Below, piece after piece: positions 1 to 9,801 of a stretch of 64,000 bases of DNA. The notes beneath the pieces were generated by a model. It was not told the DNA's origin. It did not search any database and saw only the letters and a program-made list of their open reading frames with translations. How positions within the stretch are numbered: position 1 is the first letter of the stretch; each line of letters starts with the position of its first letter. The stretch is taken from the NCBI GenBank assembly GCA_963816545.1, contig CAWFLE010000020.1, forward strand, positions 248,001-312,000. Direction: 5' to 3'. The translations under genes and the position numbers were made by a program. The DNA comes from Albimonas sp963816545. Its GTDB lineage: Bacteria > Pseudomonadota > Alphaproteobacteria > Rhodobacterales > Rhodobacteraceae.

Positions 1-251
1 GGGATGTCGAGGTCGCACGATCGCCCGGCCGCGCAGGCGGCGGGAATGGCGGGCGGTCAGGCGGGCCTTCTGGCGTTTCTCGAAGACGTAGATGCGGTGG
101 GCCCAGTCGAGCTGTTCGGGGCTTACGGGGTGATCGGTGCCGTCCCGAGGCCGGCGAGGTCGGTGCGGATGCCGGGCCAGTCCTCGAACACCTGCGCCGC
201 GGTGGGGGCGCGGTTGCGGGCGAGGCCGGAGATGAAGAGGACCCGGATCAT
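1..251 (-). CDS. low-molecular-weight phosphatase-like small protein (3' end outside window)
   Basis: The start is the ATG at 249-251. The protein opens MIRVLFISGLARNRAPTA and continues with PEQLDWAHRIYVFEKRQKAR, the layout of the roughly 110-residue low-molecular-weight tyrosine-phosphatase-like proteins. In that family the P-loop normally has a Cys where this sequence reads Ser (FIS-G), so catalysis is doubtful if the base is right. A base seems to be missing near 130 in a G run, because the frame otherwise stops just before PEQLDW; a second shift is likely near 12. The gene follows cobN closely on the same strand, so it is probably the last gene of the riboswitch-led transcript. The C-terminus lies before position 1. 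The family call is from recall of the motif order. Confidence 0.6.
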
Positions 252-262
252 GCCGGGCGCCT

Positions 263-3200
263 TCAGCGCGGTCGAGTCGGGCGCGGGCGGAGTTGGAGCG
301 GGGCTGCCAGAGGCCGCGGTCGATCGCCTCCTCCAGGCGCTCGGCGATCTCGCGCAGGGCGGCGGGGTTGTGGGCTTCGATGAAGCCGCGGGTGGCGTCG
401 TCCTCGAGGAAGGCGCTGTGGACCAGGTCGAAATGGTGGTTCCGCACCGCGTGGGTCGTGGCGGCGAAGGCGAAGAGGTAGTCGACCGTCGCCGCGATCT
501 CGAAGGCGCCCTTGTAGCCGTGGCGCTTCGACGCCCTCGATCCATTTCGGGTTCACGACGCGGGAGCGGACGACGCGGCCGATCTCCTCGTCCAGCGTGC
601 GGATCACCGGGCGCTCGGGGCGGGAATGGTCGTTGTGGTAGACGGGCGGGCGCGGTCCCGCGGAGGTGCTCGACGGCGGCGGCGGCGCCGCCCTCGAACT
701 GGTAGTAGTCGTCGCGAATCCAGCAGGTCGTGCTCGCGGTTGTCCTGGTTCTGGACGATGGCCTCGGCCTGGCGACAGGCGGGTTTCGAGCTCCCGGCGC
801 GCGGCGCGCCTTCCTCGCCGGCGCCGTAGGCGTAGCCGCCCCATGGCAGGTAGGCGTCGGCCAGGTCGGCGCGGCGGCGCCAGAGCCGCTCGTCGATCAT
901 CGCCTGCAGGCCCGCGCCATAGGCGCCGGGCTTGGAGCCGAAGACGCGGCGGGAGGCGGGGCCTTCGCCATCTCGGCGGCTTCGCGGCGGAAGCGGGCGG
1001 CGGCGGGGTTGTCGTGCTCGGGCTCGTCCAGGCGCATCACGGCGGCGGCGGCGGAGTCGACGAGGGCGATCTGCGCGGGGAAGGCGTCGCGGAAGAAGCC
1101 CGAGACGCGCAGGGTCACGTCGACGCGGGGCCGGCCGAGGGCGGTGGCGGGGATGATCTCGAACCCGGTGACGCGGCGGGTGGCGTCGTCCCATGCGGGC
1201 TCACGCCCATCAGCGCGAGCGCCTGGGCGATGTCGTCGCCGCCGGTGCGCATGTTGGCGGTGCCCCAGGCGGTGAGGGCAGGGCGCGGGGCCAGTCGCCA
1301 TGGTCCTGGGCGTGGCGCTCGATCAGCAGGTGGCGGAGTTCCAGCCCAGCGCCCAGGCGGCGCGGGTGGGCACGGCGCGGCTGTCGACGGAGTAGAAGTT
1401 GCGCCCCGTGGGCAGCACGTCGAGCCGGCCGCGGGTGGGCGCGCCCGAGGGGCCGGGGGCGAGGAAGCGGCCGTCGAGCGCGGTGAGGAGGCCCTGAAGC
1501 TCGGCCGGGCCGCAGGCGGCGACGGCGGGACGGATGCGGGCGGCGATCCCGGCCAGGACGGCGGCGGAGGCGGGGCCGGGGGCGGTGGGCGCCGCGTGGC
1601 TCGCCCGCACCCATCCCTCCCCCGCTCGCGGGGGAGGGAGGCGCCTGGGGCGGTCGTCCGGGAGGAATGGGCGGCGGAGCAGGCGCTGCGGCCGTCGTTT
1701 GAGTGGGCCCGATGGCCGGCGCCCGCCGCGTCCCTTGCCTGAGCGCGGGGGCGCCCGGACCGGCCGTGGGCGAGGAATGGGCGGCGGAGAGGGCGTCTTC
1801 GCCGGAGATCCCGTCGGGGCGGTGGTCGCCTCCCCGCTCGCGGGGGAGGAACGCGCCGGCGTCGGCCGTGAACGAGACCGCCCCGGCGGCGGCCGGCGCG
1901 TCGGGGAGGGCGTCCACCAGCGCGGCGGCGAGGAGTTCCAGCCGCTCCACCGTGTCGCCGTTCGTGCGCCACGGGTCGTCCGCAAGGGCCAGCGCCTCGG
2001 GGCGGGGGCCGGGCCAGGGGGCGGCCATGTCGCAGTCCAGCGGGTCGAACTGCCGCGGAGGGCGAGATCCTGCGCCAGCGCCCGGATCAGCGAGGCGTCG
2101 CCGCCCTTGCCCGTCCCCTCGGGGGACGCGGGCCAGCGCCACGGTGAGGTCGCGCGCGAGGCGGCCCTCGGGCGATTGGCCGAAGACGTGGAGGCCGTCG
2201 CGGATCTGGCTCTCCTTCAGCTCGCACAGATAGGCGTCGAGCTTCCGCAGGCGGGAATCGGCGTCGTCGCCCTCGGTCGCGCCGGCGTCGAGGTCGAGGC
2301 CGGTGGCCTGCGTCAGCGACAGGATCTCGCCGCGCAGGTGGGCGATGCGGCGCGGGTCCACGCCGGCGGCCTCGTAGTATTCGTCCACCAGCGCTTCGAG
2401 GTCGCGCAGCGCGCCGTAGGTTTCGGCGCGGGTGAGCGGCGGGGTCAGGTGGTCGACGATCACCGCCTGCGCGCGGCGCTTGGCCTGCGTGCCCTCGCCG
2501 GGGTCGTTGACGATGAAGGGGTAGAGGTGGGGCAGCGGGCCCAGCGCGGCCTCGGGGAAGCAGCTCTCCGACAGGGCCGACGCCTTGCCCGGCAGCCATT
2601 CGAGGTTGCCGTGCTTGCCCATGTGGACCAGCGCATGGGCGCCGCAGATGCTCCCGCAGCCAGATGTAGAAGGCGAGGTAGTTGTGCGGCGGGACGAGGT
2701 CCGGGGCGTGGTAGGTCGCCTCCGGGTCGATGTTGTAGCCGCGGGCGGGCTGGAGGCCGACGACCGCCGTGCCGAAGCGGAGGATGGAGAGGGCGAAGGC
2801 GGGCTCCTCAGCGGCTCGTGCGGCGGAGGCGCTGTCGGGGGCGTCGGTCGCCGCGATGCCGGGGGCGTCGGTCGTCGCCTCGGCGGGAGCCGGGCGGCGG
2901 GCGGCGGCGTCGGCATTTGCGGGCTCGGCGTCGCGGGCGTGCGGCGACGCGGGGCGGGCGGCGGCGAGTCGTCGCCCGCCGAGGAAACCCGGGCCGGGGG
3001 GCCGTGCCGAGAGACGCGGGTCCGCCGCCGGGCGAAGCGGGCGCGGCGAAGGCGTCGCCGGCCGAAGGAGCTCGGTCGGGCGGGCCGGCGCGGGACGCGG
3101 CGTCGAGGCGGGCGGCCGGCGTCTCGGCGGCCCGAGGGGGGAGGGATGCGTCCGCGGCTGGGGCGGGGGCGTGCGGGTGGACCAGGAAAGGGTCGGCCTC

Positions 3201-4612
3201 GGGCGGGCCCCAGCGGGCCTCGACCTGCTCGCGGACCGCGACGGGGAGGCGGGCGTAGGCCTCGCGGTAGGCGGCGAGGGGGAGGCGGACGCCGCCCTCG
3301 CGCCGGGCGCGGTCGGCCAGCCAGTTGGTGGGGCCGGCGAGGATCGCCCGCATCAGCGCGTCCGCGTCGGCGGGGAGGTCTTCGACCGCGTATCCCGCCT
3401 CTCGCAGGGTGCGCAGCACGTGGACCGTGGCGGCGGGGGTGTCGAGGCCGACGCCGTTGGCGAGGCGGCCGTCCTTGTTGGGGTAGTTCGCGAGGATCAG
3501 GGCGACGCGCCGGTCCGGCGCGGGGGTCCGGCGCAGCCGCGCCCAGTTGGCGGCGAGGTCGGCGACGAAGGCCACCCGGTCGGCAGGGCGCGGTAGGCGG
3601 CGATGGGGCATTGGGTGGCCTCGTCGCAGAAGGCCTCGCCCTTGAAGCCGATGGCGCGGGAGAGGATGCGCCCGTCCACCTCCGGCAGCGCCACGTTCAT
3701 GGCGATGTCGCGCGCCGAGAGGCCGCGGGGGAGTTCCGCCAGGCCTCCTCTGACGAGCCGGAGAGCACCGCCTGCAGGACCGGCGCGCCGGTGCGGTCGA
3801 GGACCGTGCCCGGCGAGCCGCCGTCGGGGGAGCCGACGGCGAAGCTGGTGGCAGTTGACGATGACGTCGGGGGGCGTCTCGGCGAAGATCGCCTCCAGCG
3901 TCGCGGCGGAGACGGGATCCTTCAGCGAGGCGACGAAGACCGGCAGCGGGTTCAGGCCGCGGGCGTGCAGCGCCTCGATGAGGCGCGTCGACCGGCGCGA
4001 GGCCGCCGCCCTGCAGCAGCGCGCGGTAGAAGACGATGGCCGCCGTGGCGCGCCGCCGGGGCGCGGCGCGGGCGCGCGGGTCAGGCGCCGGCGCGCAGCA
4101 GGGGCGCGGGGCCTCGGGCGGCTCGGCGCCGTCGAGCATGGTGCGGGTCAGGCGCAGGAGGTTGCGGGCGTTCTCGGGCCCGCCCTCGACGCAGTAGGCC
4201 CAGAGGGCGTCCCAATCGTCGGGGTCGACGGTGGAGAGGCGGCGCAGCTCCGCGTCCGGCTTGTCGTCGCCGGGCAGGGCGGCGAAGGGCACGCCGGCCT
4301 CGTGCAGGCGGGCGGCGAACTGCTCGACGCCGTAGCGCCAGTAGGCGGCGCCGCCGAGGACGCGGGCGACCACCAGGCGGGACTTCGACGCGGTGCGGTC
4401 GAGGTGGAGGTCCACCGAGTAGGGGTGGGCGAGCCAGGTGAGTGGGCGAGCCGCAGGGCGGGCGGCTCCGCCAGCTGGGCGCGGGCGGCGGAAAGGGCGG
4501 CGAGTTCGGTGTCGGCGGCCGAGAGGAAGACGACGTCGGCCGGGGTCTGCGCCGGGTCGACCGGCTCGGAGCCGTCGGAGACCTCGCCGGGCTTGGCGGC
4601 GAGCAGGTGCAT
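263..4612 (-). CDS. cobN: cobaltochelatase subunit CobN (many frameshifts as given)
   Basis: CobN is the large ATP-dependent subunit that inserts cobalt into hydrogenobyrinate a,c-diamide, working with CobS and CobT (not in this window). The N-terminus MHLLAAKPGEVSDGSEPVD is characteristic. Further family segments follow in order across different frames: ANYPNKDGRLANGVGLDTPA, LEWLPGKASALSESCFPE, YPFIVNDPGEGTQAKRRAQ, WGTANMRTGGDDIAQAL, QNQDNREHDLLDS and DRGLWQPRSNSA near the end. At least six frame changes are needed, for example near 3590, 2900, 2100, 1200, 700 and 540. The span of about 1450 codons exceeds the usual 1100-1280, because low-complexity stretches are inserted near 1560-1860 and 2830-3180. 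The exact stop (about 263) is uncertain. The start overlaps the stop of a spacer ORF (TGATG). Confidence 0.85.
1560..1860. repeat. repeat-bearing insertion inside cobN with two REP-like palindromes
   Basis: This stretch interrupts CobN similarity. Two palindromes of the same family sit at 1615-1638 (CCCTCCCCCGC, TC, GCGGGGGAGGG) and 1829-1849. Between them the sequence GAGGAATGGGCGGCGGAG recurs directly (around 1660 and 1770, about 111 bp apart). The translation is a Pro/Gly/Arg-rich low-complexity segment. It looks like a repeat cassette inserted into a coding region and tolerated as a linker, although the frameshifted state of cobN makes the reading frame uncertain. Confidence 0.6.
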
Positions 4613-4929
4613 CAGGCGCGCCCTGTGCGGACGGTGGAGCGGCCCCCGCCCCGGCCCTCCCCCGCAGGCGGGCGAGGGAGGCGCCCGGCGGCGGCCGTCG
4701 GGGCGGAGTTCAGGGAGGCGCGCGGGCGGCAGCCGCCGCTGGGAAGCCCGCCCGCAGGACGCCTGCGCGAAGGTCGGGCGAGCGCGCGGCGCCGGGCGCC
4801 GCGGCGCCCGCCCTCGCTCCCGGGCTCGGGACTTCCGGCGCAGCCCGGGTTCCGAGCCTTCCCCGCAGACAGGGGCGCGGGGCGGCGGGCGAACCGGAGG
4901 ACGGCGCGGACGAGAGCGCGCGCCGCCAT
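4612..4929 (-). other. low-complexity spacer ORF exactly filling the cobW-cobN junction
   Basis: A 105-codon frame begins at an ATG (4927-4929) that overlaps the cobW stop as TGATG. It ends at a TGA (4612-4614) that overlaps the cobN start, again as TGATG. Both junctions share GCCTGATG. The product is Arg/Ala/Gly/Pro-rich with no recognisable domain and includes a REP-like palindrome at 4655-4678. It may be only inserted DNA that preserved coupling between cobW and cobN, or a translated coupling peptide; no protein function is claimed. One of four such spacers in the window. Confidence 0.4.
4655..4678. repeat. REP-like palindrome
   Basis: Arms CCCTCCCCCGC and GCGGGCGAGGG flank a 2-base AG centre. 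The same family occurs at 1615, 1829, 13343, 38118 and 61848. Here it lies inside the cobW-cobN spacer. Confidence 0.7.
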
Positions 4930-6010
4930 CAGGCCGCCTTCGCCTGCGCGGCCGAGAGGAGGGAGGCGGTCACCGCCTCGCGGTCGAGGCCGGCCTCGCC
5001 GATCACCACCAGCCGGGTCGGCGCGGCTCGCCGGCGGCGAAGGGGCGGTCGTAGTGGGCGTCGACCCGCGGGCCGACGGCCTGGACAGTCAGGCGCATCG
5101 GCTTGCCGGCGACGGCGGCGAAGCCCTTGAGCCGCAGGATGTCGTGGGCGCCGATGGCCTCGGCCACCGCGCGCTGGAAGGCGGCGGGGTCGGCGATCTC
5201 GGCGAGGTCGACGACGAAGCTCTCGAACTCGTCGTGGCCGTGGTCGATGGTCGTGGTCGTCGTCCTCGTCGTCGTGGTGGTGGTGATGGACCTCCGCGCG
5301 CGCGTCGAGGTCGGCCTCGGCGCCGATGCCGAGGCCCAGCAGCACGTCGCGGGCAGCGCGCCCATCGCGGCCTCGATCACCTGCACGCCGCGCGCGGCGC
5401 CTCGGCGCAGGCGGGCGGCGAGCGGCGGCGGCCGCCTCGGCCCAGCAGGTCGGCCTTGTTCACCACGATCATGTCGGCGCAGGCGAGCTGGTCCTCGAAC
5501 AGCTCCGACAGCGGCGTCTCGTGGTCGAGGCTGTCGTCGGCGGCGCGCTGGGCGTCGACGGCGGCCTCGTCATGGGCGAAGCGGCCCTCGGCGACGGCGG
5601 GGCCGTCGACCACGGTGACCACGCCGTCGACGGTGACGCGGGTGCGCGATGTCGGGCCAGTTGAAGGCGCGCACCAGCGGCTGCGGCAGGGCGAGGCCGG
5701 AGGTCTCGATCACGATGTGGTCGGGCGGCGTTCGGCGCGGGCCAGCAGCGCCTGCATGGTCGGGCATGAAGTCCTCGGCCACGGTGCAGCAGATGCAGCC
5801 GTTGGACAGCTCGACCATGTCGTCGTCGGCGCAGGCCTCGATGCCGCAGCCGCTTGAGGATCTCGCCGTCGACGCCGAGGTCGCCGAACTCGTTGATGAT
5901 CAGCGCGATGCGGCGGCCGCTCGGCGTGTCTGCAGCAGGTGGCGGATCAGCGTGGTCTTGCCGGCGCCGAGGAAGCCGGTGACGACGGTGGCGGGGATCT
6001 TGGCGGGCAT
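4929..6010 (-). CDS. cobW: CobW-type metal GTPase (frameshifted as given)
   Basis: CobW is a G3E-family GTPase, thought to handle cobalt for the chelatase. The start at 6010 gives MPAKIPATVVTGFLGAGKTT with the Walker A motif. Then come NEFGDLGVDG, the metal-binding GCICC motif (in ELSNGCICCTVAEDF), ETSGLALPQPL and the guanine-recognition-like NKADLL. A His/Asp-rich loop near 5230-5290 (HHHHHDDEDDDHDH) is a probable metal-binding insert. The C-terminus reads RLVVIGEAGLDREAV. The length matches CobW at about 355-360 residues once the pieces are joined. At least five frame changes are needed (around 5930, 5850, 5745, 5640, 5430 and 5250). GAGGAGG precedes the start. The gene lies 58 bases after the transporter gene. 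Confidence 0.9.
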
Positions 6011-6068
6011 GGGAGGCCTCCTCGGCAAACGGACGAGCGGCGCCCGGCGAGGCGGCGCCGCCGGCGGT

Positions 6069-6773
6069 TCAGGTCTGGGACGCGGGATCAGGCGGCGCGT
6101 AGAGGCGGGGCGTCACGAGGCCGGACTGCCCGAGGCCGCGGGCCAGCTTGGCGCCGGCCAGCACGGCCAGGTCGACCAGCGGCTCGAGCAGGACGACGAG
6201 CATGTAGGCCCGCCGAAGGCGGCGACGGAGGCGAGCGTTGCTGGCGCCGACGCCCTGGCCGCAGAGCGCCCAGAACGCCACCCAGGCGACCACGCCGCCC
6301 TGGAAGGTGGTGGAGAGCGCCAGCGCCTGGCGAGTAGCGCAGGTCGACGTAGGCGCGTGTCCGGGCGCGATGATCCGGCGGGCGAGCGCTGCAGGGCGAA
6401 GAGCGGCACGAGCAGGGTGGTCACGTTCATGCCGTATTGCGGCAGGTCGAAGGGCGCGAACAGCAGGCCCTGCAGCAGCAGGCCGAGCGCGAGGCCGAGC
6501 GCGGCGGGCGCGGCGCCGAAGATCAGGAACAGGGTGGAGCCGAGGATGAGGTGCACTTCGGACGACGCCGACCGGGATAGTGCGGCAGCACTTGGAAGAA
6601 GCCGAAGACGAGGCCGTGGTGCAGGCCGTGCGCGCGGGCGAGCGAGGGCAGGCCGCGCCCGCTCGCGCGCCGTCTCGCAGGCGAGCTTCAGGCCAAGGCG
6701 CCGGCGCCGGCGGCGGTGACGTGCTGCCAGGGCGAGTTTGGCGCCGGTCGACGACGCCGGGTTCGATATGCAT
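6069..6773 (-). CDS. CbiM-type energy-coupling-factor cobalt transporter permease (frameshifted as given)
   Basis: The start at 6773 gives MHIEPGVVD, the usual opening of alphaproteobacterial CbiM-like permeases. The body shows LILGSTLFLIFGAAPAALGL, FAPFDLPQYGMNVTTLLVPL, QALALSTTFQGGVVAWVAFW and LVVLLEPLVDLAVLAGAKL, which are membrane segments of that family. It should import cobalt across the inner membrane. At least four frame changes are needed, three of them before residue 60, where an extra C follows the codon for Asp9. The ribosome site GGGAAAGGAG ends about 9 bases before the ATG. The leader upstream is a cobalamin riboswitch, so expression should fall when B12 is plentiful. CbtA-type transporters were considered, but the N-terminus favours CbiM. 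Confidence 0.8.
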   Translation of the reverse strand: MHIEPGVVDRRQTRPGSTSPPPAPAPWPEARLRDGARAGAACPRSPARTACTTASSSASSKCCRTIPVGVVRSAPHPRLHPVPDLRRRARRARPRARPAAAGPAVRALRPAAIRHERDHPARAALRPAALARRIIAPGHAPTSTCATRQALALSTTFQGGVVAWVAFWALCGQGVGASNARLRRRLRRAYMLVVLLEPLVDLAVLAGAKLARGLGQSGLVTPRLYAPPDPASQT

Positions 6774-6814
6774 GTCTGTCTCCTTTCCCGTCACACCCGA
6801 CGGGTCGGGTTTCA

Positions 6815-7036
6815 ACGTCGCGCGGCAGGTCTCCTGGCTCGCGGCTCTGATCCGGAGGTCCGCGGCGCCGCCGCCTTCCCGGTCTCCCAGTGGCATGTGG
6901 CGGCGCGCTCGCCGCTTACAGTCGCGGGGGCGGCTGCGGCTTGGGCCTCCCGGCTTGGATCGGCCCGTACCGCATTCCCGTTTTGATCCGGGAGGGCCTG
7001 GGGCCTTCCCGTCGGAACCGTGCGCGGTCCCACGTT
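6815..7036 (-). promoter_or_regulatory. cobalamin riboswitch
   Basis: Read on the minus strand, the leader shows conserved cobalamin-riboswitch blocks in order: AACGGGAATGCGGT, then CCCGCGACTGTAAGCGG (about 6912-6928), then GCCACTGGGAGACCGGGAA (about 6876-6894), and the B12 box GAGCCAGGAGACCTGCC (6824-6840). A short hairpin (CCGACCCGTCGG, about 6798-6809) and the ribosome site follow before the transporter ATG at 6773. It should sense adenosylcobalamin and control cbiM, cobW and cobN. Outer boundaries are approximate. Confidence 0.95.
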
Positions 7037-7056
7037 TCCGCGAGCGGCGCGCGCTG

Positions 7057-7795
7057 TCAAGCGAGCGCGAGGGTGGCGCGCAGCCAGGCGAGGGCCTGTT
7101 CGGGCGTTAGCGCAAGGGGGCCGGGCTCGGGCGCCGGGCGGGCCGCGAGGTGGACCTTGACGCCCAGCTCCGACGGCGGCGGCGAGCTTGGCGCCGTCGG
7201 CGCCGCCCGCGTCCCGCGCGATCAGGTGGGTGGCGCGCAGGCGGGCCATCAGCGCACGCTCCTCGGCCGGGTCATGCGGGGGGCGGGCCACGAGGACGTG
7301 CAGGCCGGGGATCGGCGGGCCCGTCCTCGGCCACGCGGAGGCGGACCGCGAGGTCGGGCCGCCCCGTCAACTCGGCGCCGAGGCGCGGCCGGTGGCGGCG
7401 AGCACCCGGGCGCCCGTGGGGACGGCTTCCAGCGCCTCGGCCAAGGTGGGAAAGCGGCGGGCGGGGCCGTCCCAGCCGGGGCGCAGGAGCTGGAGGCGCG
7501 GGATGTCGGCCGCCTCGCAGGCGATGCGGGCGTTGGCGGAGATGCGGGCGGCGAAGGGATGGGTGGCGTCGAGGACGGCGGCGATACCTTGCGCCCGCAG
7601 GTATCGGGCGAGACCGTCGGGCCCGCCGAAGCCGCCGGTTCGGGTCTCGGCCGGCAGGGGGAGGGGCGCCCGGGTGCGGCCGGCGAGGGAGGCGACGGGG
7701 CGGAGGCGCCCGGCCTGCGCGTCGCAGACGAGGGCCTGGAGCACGGCGCGCGCCTCGGCCGTGCCGGCGAGGACGAGGACGGCGGGGCCGGTCAT
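7057..7795 (-). CDS. cobK: precorrin-6A reductase (frameshifted as given)
   Basis: CobK reduces precorrin-6A to precorrin-6B with NADPH. The start at 7795 gives MTGPAVLVLAGTAEARAV. DATHPFAARISANA, a CobK signature, follows, then LAATGR, then (other frames) VAEDGP, VARPPHDPAEERALM and ATHLIARDAGGADGAKLAAA. The end reads LTPEQALAWLRATLALA. Joined length is about 245 residues, normal for the family. At least three frame changes are needed (near 7372, 7318 and 7180). The stop lies about 20 bases before the riboswitch, so this gene is outside riboswitch control. The start overlaps the stop of the spacer ORF upstream (ATGA). Confidence 0.88.
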
Positions 7796-8328
7796 CGGGC
7801 CCCGGCCCCGGCGCTGCGGGGAAGCCGGGCCTGCGACGCGCGACGCCCTGCCCGAACGGCGGAGCGGCCTGCCGTCGCGGCGCGGGATCGGCGCGGCCCC
7901 GCGGAGCCCCGGCCGGCCCCGGACGCGGGACGAGGCGCCCGGCGGGCGGCGGGGCGCCCGGGAGCGCGGGAGGGCGGGCGAGGGCCGGCACGGCGACCGC
8001 TGCGCAGGCGCCGCGACGTCCGTTCCGCCGCTGGCGACCGTCCGGCTCGCGGCGCGTCCGCGGGTCCGGAGGGCGTGGCCGGCCGCGGGGCGCCCGGTGG
8101 CCGGCCGGCGGCGCAGATCCGGCGGAGCGCGGCGGGCCGGGCCGGGATCGCCGAAGCCGGGGCCGGGGCCGGGTGCGCCGTCGGTCCGGCGGAAGGCCCG
8201 GACGCACCGGGCCGCTCGGCCCGAGGCCGCCGCGGGCCCGCGCCGGACCGCCGCACGGGACCGGCGGGGACGGAGCGGCGGGCGGCCCCCGGGACAGGGC
8301 CGCGGAGGGAGGCGAAACCGGCGCGCAT
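7792..8328 (-). other. low-complexity spacer ORF filling the cbiD-cobK junction
   Basis: A 178-codon frame starts at an ATG overlapping the cbiD stop (TGATG at 8326-8330) and ends at a TGA overlapping the cobK start (ATGA at 7792-7795). The predicted product is almost entirely Arg, Ala, Pro, Gly and Ser, with no domain and no obvious membrane segment. Stop-free frames of this size arise easily in DNA this GC-rich, so translation is unproven. What stands out is the exact fit between the two genes. In related genomes cbiD and cobK probably abut. Confidence 0.35.
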
Positions 8329-9414
8329 CAGCCGAGGCCGATTTCGGCCAGCGCCGCGCCTGCCCGGTCCGACACCAGGACCGAGACCTCCACCGGCGCG
8401 CCGCCGAGCGCCTTGCGCGCCTCGGCCGCGGCCTCGGCGGCGATGGCGGCGGCGAGCAGCGGCGCCTCCGGCCCGCAGAGCTGAAGCGCCTCCAGCACCG
8501 TGTTGGCGCCGGCGAGGCGGGCGGCGTCCGTCACGCCGGCGGCCTCGGCCGTGGCGGCGAGGCGGCGAAATTCACCTGGCTGCGGGCGGAGTGCAGGTCC
8601 ATCGCCCCCTGCCCCAGCTTGGCGAGCTTCGCCGCCCCTCCCGCCAGCGTCAGGCGCGGCACGGGGTGGCGGCGGAGGTATTTCAGCAGCCCGCCCGCGA
8701 AATCCCCCATGTCGAGCAAGGCGTGGTCGGGCAGCGCGAGGCGGGCCGGGCCGCGGCCTCGGAGGCCGAGCCGGTGGCGCCCGACCACATGGGCGCGCCC
8801 GCGGCCCGCGCCACGTCCACGCCCGCGGTGGATGGAGGCGATCCAGGCCGCGCAGGAGTAGGGCCGCACGATGCCCGTGGTCCCGAGGATCGAGAGGCCG
8901 CCGTCGATGCCGAGCCGCGGGTTCCAGGTCTTCAGCGCCAGCGCCTCGCCGCCGGGGACGGAGATCTCGACCTCCACGTCCGCCGGGGCGCCGTGCGACG
9001 GCGGAGACCGCGCGATCGCTCGGAGATCATGCGGCGGGGGACGGGGTTGATCGCGGGCTCGCCCGGCGGGATGGGCAGGCCGGGCGGCGTGACGGTGCCG
9101 ACGCCCTCGCCTGCGCGGAACAGCACGCCCGCGCCGGCGGCGCCGGCGGCGGACCGTGCCACGATCAGGGCGCCGTGGGTCACGTCCGGGTCGTCGCCGG
9201 CGTCCTTCTGCACGGCGGCGCGGGCCCAGCCCGCGGCCGGAGGTCGGCCTCGGCGAGGGCGAACGACGGGCGCTCGCCCTTGGGCAGGACGATCTCCACC
9301 GGGTTCTGCCAGCGCGCCGGACAGCAGGGCGCCCCAGGCCGCCTTGGCGGCGGCGGTGGCGCAGGCGCCGGTGGTGAAGCCGGTGCGCAGGGGACGGTCG
9401 GGCGAGGCGGTCAT
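8328..9414 (-). CDS. cbiD: cobalt-precorrin-5B C1-methyltransferase (frameshifted as given)
   Basis: CbiD methylates C1 of the corrin ring in the early-cobalt pathway. The start at 9414 gives MTASPDRPLRTGFTTGACAT, the family signature TGFTTGxCA. Then follow AAVQKDAGDDPDVTHGALI, TWNPRLGIDGGLSILGTTG, VRPYSCAAWIASIH, LGQGAMDLHSARSQVNF and ALQLCGPEAPLLAAAIAAEA. Joined length is about 362 residues, as expected. Frame changes are needed near 9310-9240, 9010, 8830 and 8550. The gene is divergent from cobB across 387 bases. Finding CbiD beside CobN mixes anaerobic-type and aerobic-type enzymes. Confidence 0.88.
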
Positions 9415-9801
9415 GGCGCGGCGATCGTAGGGCCGCGGCGGGGGCGGCGCCAGCGGCCGCGCGCCCCGGGGCCCGAGGCGCGACATCCGGGCCGGGCGCC
9501 CGGCCGCGCGGGGTGCGCCTCCGCGGCGCCGGGCGCCCGGGCGCGCCGCGCCCGGCGGTCCGCAGGGGGGTCGATCCCCCCTGCGGACCGGGCTCCCCGG
9601 TCCGAGGGGGCGCTCCCGCCCGTCGGCTTCGGGCTCCGCCCTCGCCTCGCGTTGGGCCGGGCCGCGGCGCGGCGGCGCCGCTGGCCGCCGGGGGACGCCG
9701 CGGTTTCGCGCGGTCGCCTCGGCGTCGCCACTTCGCCGGCTGGGCGCCGCCGCCCCTTTTCGCCCGTTTCCATGCGAGGGCGACGGATAGCGTCCGCGGC
9801 C
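9415..9801. other. divergent intergenic region cbiD/cobB with repeats
   Basis: This holds no convincing gene. It contains a strong hairpin (9556-9590) and a block (about 9612-9657) with CTCCCGCCCGTCGGCTTCGG and CGTTGGGC that recurs after cobM at about 19808-19856. Promoters for cbiD and cobB should lie here, but I could not place -35/-10 elements with confidence. Confidence 0.5.
9556..9590. repeat. perfect hairpin with TCGAT loop
   Basis: Arms CGGTCCGCAGGGGGG and CCCCCCTGCGGACCG (15 bp, perfect) flank a 5-base loop TCGAT. A sister element with loop TCGAC lies at 20181-20215; both share GCAGGGGG / CCCCCTGC. It could be a REP-type element or a bidirectional terminator. There is no T run. Confidence 0.75.
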
